A stretch of 64,000 bases of DNA. It comes from DATBAX01 sp963762965 (GTDB lineage: Bacteria; Acidobacteriota; Terriglobia; Terriglobales; Acidobacteriaceae). The position numbers were made by a program, and so were the translations under genes. A model generated the notes under the pieces. The model did no database searches. It was given only the letters and a program-made list of their open reading frames with translations, and was not told the DNA's origin. The stretch is taken from assembly GCA_963762965.1 (NCBI GenBank), contig CAVXME010000004.1, positions 1 through 64,000 on the forward strand. The letters run 5' to 3'. How positions within the stretch are numbered: the first letter of the stretch is position 1; the number at the start of each line of letters is the position of its first letter. Below are positions 60,743-64,000 of this stretch, one piece after another.

Positions 60743-61297
60743 GTGAGTGCGGTCTGCCAGTTTACTCAAACATTTACCACTGATGTGATGCCTGAACCTG
60801 ACCAGATCCATTGGTACGCGGTGCAAACCCGTGCCCGCCACGAAAAAAGAGTCGCCGAGCGATTCCGGGAACAGGGCTTGCCCATTTTTCTTCCCCTGGT
60901 CAGCGAACTTCGTCGCTGGAGTGATCGCAAGAAAATGGTGGAATTGCCCTTGTTCGGTTGCTACGTGTTCGTGAAAGTGGCGGCCGGCAGGGAAGAGCGG
61001 TTACGCGTGTGTTGCGTGGATGGCGTGCTTCGCATCGTGGGCGGGAAAGGCGAGGGTGCTCCTATCCCCGATGAGCAGATTGAGGCGGTCCGCACCATCA
61101 CCTCACAGAGTCTGGCCTGGTCAGAACACCCCTTCCTGAAAATCGGCCAGCGAGTGCGAATCAAGAGCGGCGCCCTGACGGGTGTGGAAGGCATTTTAGT
61201 GGCCCGAGACGGGGCCCGTACCCTGGTGGTTTCCGTGGACGCGATTCAAAGGTCTTTGTCGGTCCGCATCGAAGGCTACGACGTAGAGTCGGTTTAG
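60743..61297 (+). CDS. NusG-like transcription antiterminator (UpxY/RfaH type)
   Basis: A 184-residue NusG paralogue. The N-terminal NGN domain starts at HWYAVQTRARHEKRVAERFR and includes LPIFLPLVSELRRWSDRKK and PLFGCYVFVKV. A C-terminal KOW domain follows at KIGQRVRIKSGALTGVEGIL. Specialised NusG proteins of this type open polysaccharide operons and let RNA polymerase read through long gene clusters. GTG at 60743 is preceded by AGAGGG; an ATG 15 codons later (MPEPDQIHWYA) is also plausible. Confidence 0.88.
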   Translation: MSAVCQFTQTFTTDVMPEPDQIHWYAVQTRARHEKRVAERFREQGLPIFLPLVSELRRWSDRKKMVELPLFGCYVFVKVAAGREERLRVCCVDGVLRIVGGKGEGAPIPDEQIEAVRTITSQSLAWSEHPFLKIGQRVRIKSGALTGVEGILVARDGARTLVVSVDAIQRSLSVRIEGYDVESV

Positions 61298-61357
61298 AAC
61301 ACAGTTTTCCTCTCAGCTATCTTTTTCACTCGAATCAAATTGCACTCACCCGATCCC

Positions 61358-62842
61358 ATGAACCAAACACCCACCATACTCGTCGTGAGCCGTGAGCCGT
61401 CGGTGCTCAGCCTGCTCGAAGGTGTCGCGGGTGCAAACTCCTGGCGAATGGAGAGCGCTTTCAGCCGCTGGGAGGCTCTGGAGCGAGTGCAATCGGAAGA
61501 CGCTCCCGGGCTGGTGTTACTCGACCTGGTGCAAAGCGACGCCGATGGGCTGCACACTCTGCACTGGTTACGCCGGATTCGTCCCGATCTCCCGGTCGTG
61601 GTGCTGGCGCATTCTGAAAATGGCTCGCAGAAAGCCGAGGCCATCCGCCTGGGCGCTCAGGATTACCTTTCAAGGCCGTTTGAAGAGCAACATCTGCAAA
61701 TGGCGATTGGCCGCCATTTGACGATTGACGGTGGCAACTCCGCGCTGGCGATTGGCAGCGAGAACATCGAGCACATCGATAACGATGTGTTCCTGGTCGC
61801 GGCCAGCCCGGCCATGCGTCATCTTCGCGCGCAAGCCGAGCTGCTGGCGCAAGTCGATGCGCCCGTCCTGATCCTGGGAGAGCGCGATAGCGGCAAACAG
61901 ATTGTCGCCCGTCTGCTGCACAAACTTTCCATCCGCTCGGGTTTCCAGTTTCTAAAGATTAGTTGCGCGGCCCTGCCCAGCGATCTTTTGGAAACCGAGC
62001 TGTTCGGGCAGGAACGCCGCGTAGTCGCGGGAACCTCGCGCACCAATACGGGTAAGTTGGAGACCTGCGAAAAAGGCACGCTTTTCCTCGACGAGATCTC
62101 CGAACTGCCGGCCAGCCTGCAAACCAAGTTGATGCACATTCTGCAAGACAAATATTTCGTCCGAGTGGGCGGAGATACTAGGGTGGCAGCGGATGTCCGC
62201 ATCCTCGCCGCCAGCCACACCAGGATCGAGCAACTGCTGGCCGAAGGAAAGCTGCGCGAGGATCTTTATTACCGGTTGAGCGCGTTCAGCGTTTATGTGC
62301 CACCGCTGCGCAAGCGCCGAGAGGACATCCCGCTGCTGATGGGGCACTACATGAACCGCCTGGCCCGGCATTACGATATCCAAGCCAGAACGTTTTCGTC
62401 GGGCATGCTGCATGCCTGCCAAACCTATGCCTGGCCGGGCAACCTGCGAGAGTTGGAAAGTTTCGTGAAGCGTTACCTGGTGGTGGGAGACGAGGAGCTG
62501 TCGGTTCGCGAGTTGGAGAGGAAGCTGGCGGGCAACGGCAATGGCCACGGCGACGCCGAACGCTTGGGGACGAAATTGGAACTGGTGAGAGAAGCCGAGG
62601 CTGACCCGGGAGCTTCCGCCAGCCTCCGGTCGCTGGTGCAAAGCGTCAAAGGCGAGGCCGAGAAAAATGCCATCGCCGGCGCGCTCGGACAAACCCATTG
62701 GAACCGTAAGGCGGCGGCCCGATTGCTGCGGGTCAGTTATCGCACCCTTCTCTACAAGATTCAGCAGTATAATTTGACACCTCCGACAACCTATCTTCCC
62801 GAGATGATTCCGGGAATCAAGAGCAACGGCCATGGGCAATAA
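61358..62842 (+). CDS. NtrC-like AAA+ regulator lacking the GAFTGA loop
   Basis: A 494-residue protein. A receiver-like domain (residues 5-115) keeps Asp56 but lacks the acidic pair (SREPS) and has Arg106 for the conserved Lys. The AAA+ core has Walker A ILGERDSGK (172-180), Walker B TLFLDE (241-246) and the arginine finger region LREDLYYRL. A Fis-type helix-turn-helix ends the protein (HWNRKAAARLLRVSYRTLLY). The GAFTGA loop that touches sigma-54, expected after LFGQE, is replaced by an unrelated sequence (residues 219-232). It therefore may regulate without sigma-54. A TTG six codons upstream is an alternative start. Confidence 0.85.
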   Translation: MNQTPTILVVSREPSVLSLLEGVAGANSWRMESAFSRWEALERVQSEDAPGLVLLDLVQSDADGLHTLHWLRRIRPDLPVVVLAHSENGSQKAEAIRLGAQDYLSRPFEEQHLQMAIGRHLTIDGGNSALAIGSENIEHIDNDVFLVAASPAMRHLRAQAELLAQVDAPVLILGERDSGKQIVARLLHKLSIRSGFQFLKISCAALPSDLLETELFGQERRVVAGTSRTNTGKLETCEKGTLFLDEISELPASLQTKLMHILQDKYFVRVGGDTRVAADVRILAASHTRIEQLLAEGKLREDLYYRLSAFSVYVPPLRKRREDIPLLMGHYMNRLARHYDIQARTFSSGMLHACQTYAWPGNLRELESFVKRYLVVGDEELSVRELERKLAGNGNGHGDAERLGTKLELVREAEADPGASASLRSLVQSVKGEAEKNAIAGALGQTHWNRKAAARLLRVSYRTLLYKIQQYNLTPPTTYLPEMIPGIKSNGHGQ

Positions 62843-62873
62843 CACAAATGCCCGGCGGGACGGCGAGGTCGCA

Positions 62874-63545
62874 ATGACAAGTTCTATGAAGCATTTTTCC
62901 GGCAAGCGGTGGGGAATTCTTTGCGGTTGCGTTCTGCTGTCTGGTTCTCTGTGGTCGCAAGCGGGGTCTGCCGGCCCATCCACGAATTCGAATCCGGCGC
63001 CGCCGGAAGCCGCCCCAGCGCCAGGCCAGGAAACGCATGCTCCAACCGCCAAGTCCGATAACACCTACGTGATCGGCAACGACGATGTGCTGGCCATCAA
63101 TGTTTGGAAGGAGCCGGACATTTCAAGGTCGGTCCCGGTGAGGTCCGATGGCAACATCTCGCTTCCGCTGGTCGGCGAAGTGCAAGCCGCGGGGCACACC
63201 CCGCATGAACTGGAAGCCGAGATTGCCGGCAAGCTGAAGAACTACATTTCCGAGCCGGAAGTGACGGTCATCGTTCAGGAAATCAGGAGCCAGAAATTTA
63301 ATGTTCTGGGCATGGTGACCAAGCCGGGAGCTTATCCGTTGACGAATTCCATGACGGTACTGGATGCGATCGCGCTGGCGGGTGGATTTCGCGATTTCGC
63401 GAAACAAAAGTCCATCTACGTTTTGCGCGCGAACCCCGACGGCACTCAGGCGCGCCTCGATTTTAACTATAAAGATGTCGTCAAGGGGAAGAACCCGCAG
63501 CAGAACGTAAAGCTCCAGCCCAAGGATACGGTTGTAATTCCGTGA
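62874..63545 (+). CDS. Polysaccharide export protein (Wza/GumB type)
   Basis: A 223-residue exported protein. The signal peptide (MKHFSGKRWGILCGCVLLSG) is followed by a Pro/Ala-rich linker. Next comes the Poly_export domain, YVIGNDDVLAINVWKEPDIS through VRSDGNISLPLVGEVQAAGH, and a SLBB domain (FNVLGMVTKPGAYPLTNSMT, LDAIALAGGFRDFAKQ). It forms the outer-membrane or periplasmic ring through which the polymer passes. The Cys in LCGCVLLSG is not in a proper lipobox. ATG at 62874 has GAGG 5 bp upstream; a longer frame from 62832 overlaps the preceding gene. Confidence 0.9.
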   Translation: MTSSMKHFSGKRWGILCGCVLLSGSLWSQAGSAGPSTNSNPAPPEAAPAPGQETHAPTAKSDNTYVIGNDDVLAINVWKEPDISRSVPVRSDGNISLPLVGEVQAAGHTPHELEAEIAGKLKNYISEPEVTVIVQEIRSQKFNVLGMVTKPGAYPLTNSMTVLDAIALAGGFRDFAKQKSIYVLRANPDGTQARLDFNYKDVVKGKNPQQNVKLQPKDTVVIP

Positions 63546-64000
63546 TTCGAAAAATGTTTACAAGAATTAGCTTGGGGATCGTTCTCCTGGGGTTGAGCCC
63601 GCGGCTGTGGTCGCAGGCGGATTCTTCCACCACCTCCAGTGCGAATAGCGCCATGGTTGCTCCGGCGCCCGTGAGTGGTGAGGGATATTCAATGGATTTT
63701 GCCTCCGAGACGCCGCGCACCAATTACTTGAGCGGCGGGATTGTCCTTGGAGCGGCTTACGGCGACGGCATTCTGACGGCTGCGGGAAACGGCGTCGATG
63801 ACGTAAGCTATTCGGTTTCTCCGACCATTGCGCTGGATCAGACCCGGTCGCGGTTTCACTGGAATCTGGCCTACAGTCCGGGATTCACTTTTTATCAGAA
63901 ATATTCGGGGCTCAATCAATCGAGCCAGAACGTGGCCACAAAATTCAGCTACCGGTTGACCCCGCATGTGACCTTCAGTACCCAGGAAGTTTTCACCAAG
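63542..64000 (+). CDS. Outer-membrane beta-barrel protein of the exopolysaccharide locus (3' end outside window)
   Basis: An open frame from GTG 63542, which overlaps the preceding stop as GTGA, to the right edge. MFTRISLGIVLLGLSPRLWS is a signal peptide (an ATG at 63554 is an alternative start). The mature part has alternating strand patterns rich in aromatic residues, e.g. RFHWNLAYSPGFTFYQKYSG and TKFSYRLTPHVTFSTQE, typical of outer-membrane barrels encoded beside Wza-type exporters. At least 153 residues are visible. Confidence 0.72.
   Translation, partial: MIRKMFTRISLGIVLLGLSPRLWSQADSSTTSSANSAMVAPAPVSGEGYSMDFASETPRTNYLSGGIVLGAAYGDGILTAAGNGVDDVSYSVSPTIALDQTRSRFHWNLAYSPGFTFYQKYSGLNQSSQNVATKFSYRLTPHVTFSTQEVFTK

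Overview
The window reads as one stretch of a bacterial chromosome. The gene set suggests a soil-type member of the Acidobacteriota (class Terriglobia). This is inferred from overall gene content, the number of secreted glycosidases, the small repeats scattered between genes, and several proteins I know mainly from that phylum. No rRNA gene is present to settle it. About 60 genes are supported, plus one tRNA-Glu, one IS1595-type transposase gene and one 22-bp palindrome that matches the chromosomal parS (ParB-binding) motif.

Layout. 1-11.1 kb: housekeeping genes (DUF1684, a fused aconitase/isopropylmalate-dehydratase-type enzyme, a seven-iron ferredoxin, recO, glyQ, glyS, pyruvate phosphate dikinase). 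11.1-12.2 kb: a hypothetical gene and tRNA-Glu. 12.2-21.9 kb: a compact island of two divergent operons around a CarH/LitR-type B12-binding MerR regulator. One arm encodes DUF2062, DUF2177, DUF1295 and an SDR-DUF2867 protein. The other encodes a fatty-acid desaturase, an FAD oxidoreductase, DUF1365, a cyclopropane-fatty-acid-synthase-type methyltransferase and ferrochelatase. The shared promoter region carries three GACAAA boxes on both -35 elements, so the island looks like a light- or singlet-oxygen-responsive membrane-lipid program. 22-28.7 kb: plant-polysaccharide genes (a 2,3-diketogulonate-reductase-type dehydrogenase, a beta-helix glycosidase, GH29 and a frameshifted GH3). 28.7-33.5 kb: an accessory zone with a dispersed repeat family, small hypothetical genes and the transposase gene, ending at the parS-like site. 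33.5-43.1 kb: KdsC-type phosphatase, phosphoglucomutase, a two-subunit molybdenum hydroxylase and two tandem Tat-exported flavoproteins.

43.1-47.7 kb: a DedA-rhodanese fusion whose active-site cysteine position is an in-frame TGA, a strong selenoprotein candidate; then a repeat-rich secreted protein, zwf and a YIP1 protein. 48-57 kb: an operon alternating MacB-type permeases with GDP-mannose and UDP-glucose dehydrogenases, then a MacA-type adaptor and an AI-2E-type permease with an unusual C-terminal domain. 57-60.2 kb: secreted proteins, one with an exosortase-type tail, and a LuxR regulator. 60.7-64 kb: the start of an exopolysaccharide locus (UpxY-type antiterminator, a degenerate NtrC-like regulator, a Wza-type exporter and an outer-membrane beta-barrel protein cut by the window edge).

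The best candidates for something undescribed are the UGA-containing DedA-rhodanese and the CarH-centred lipid island. At least three genes (a hypothetical at 3.4 kb, ppdK, GH3) look frameshifted, three of the four breaks in short A or T runs. Base-calling errors are therefore a real possibility, and reading frames here should be checked against raw reads.
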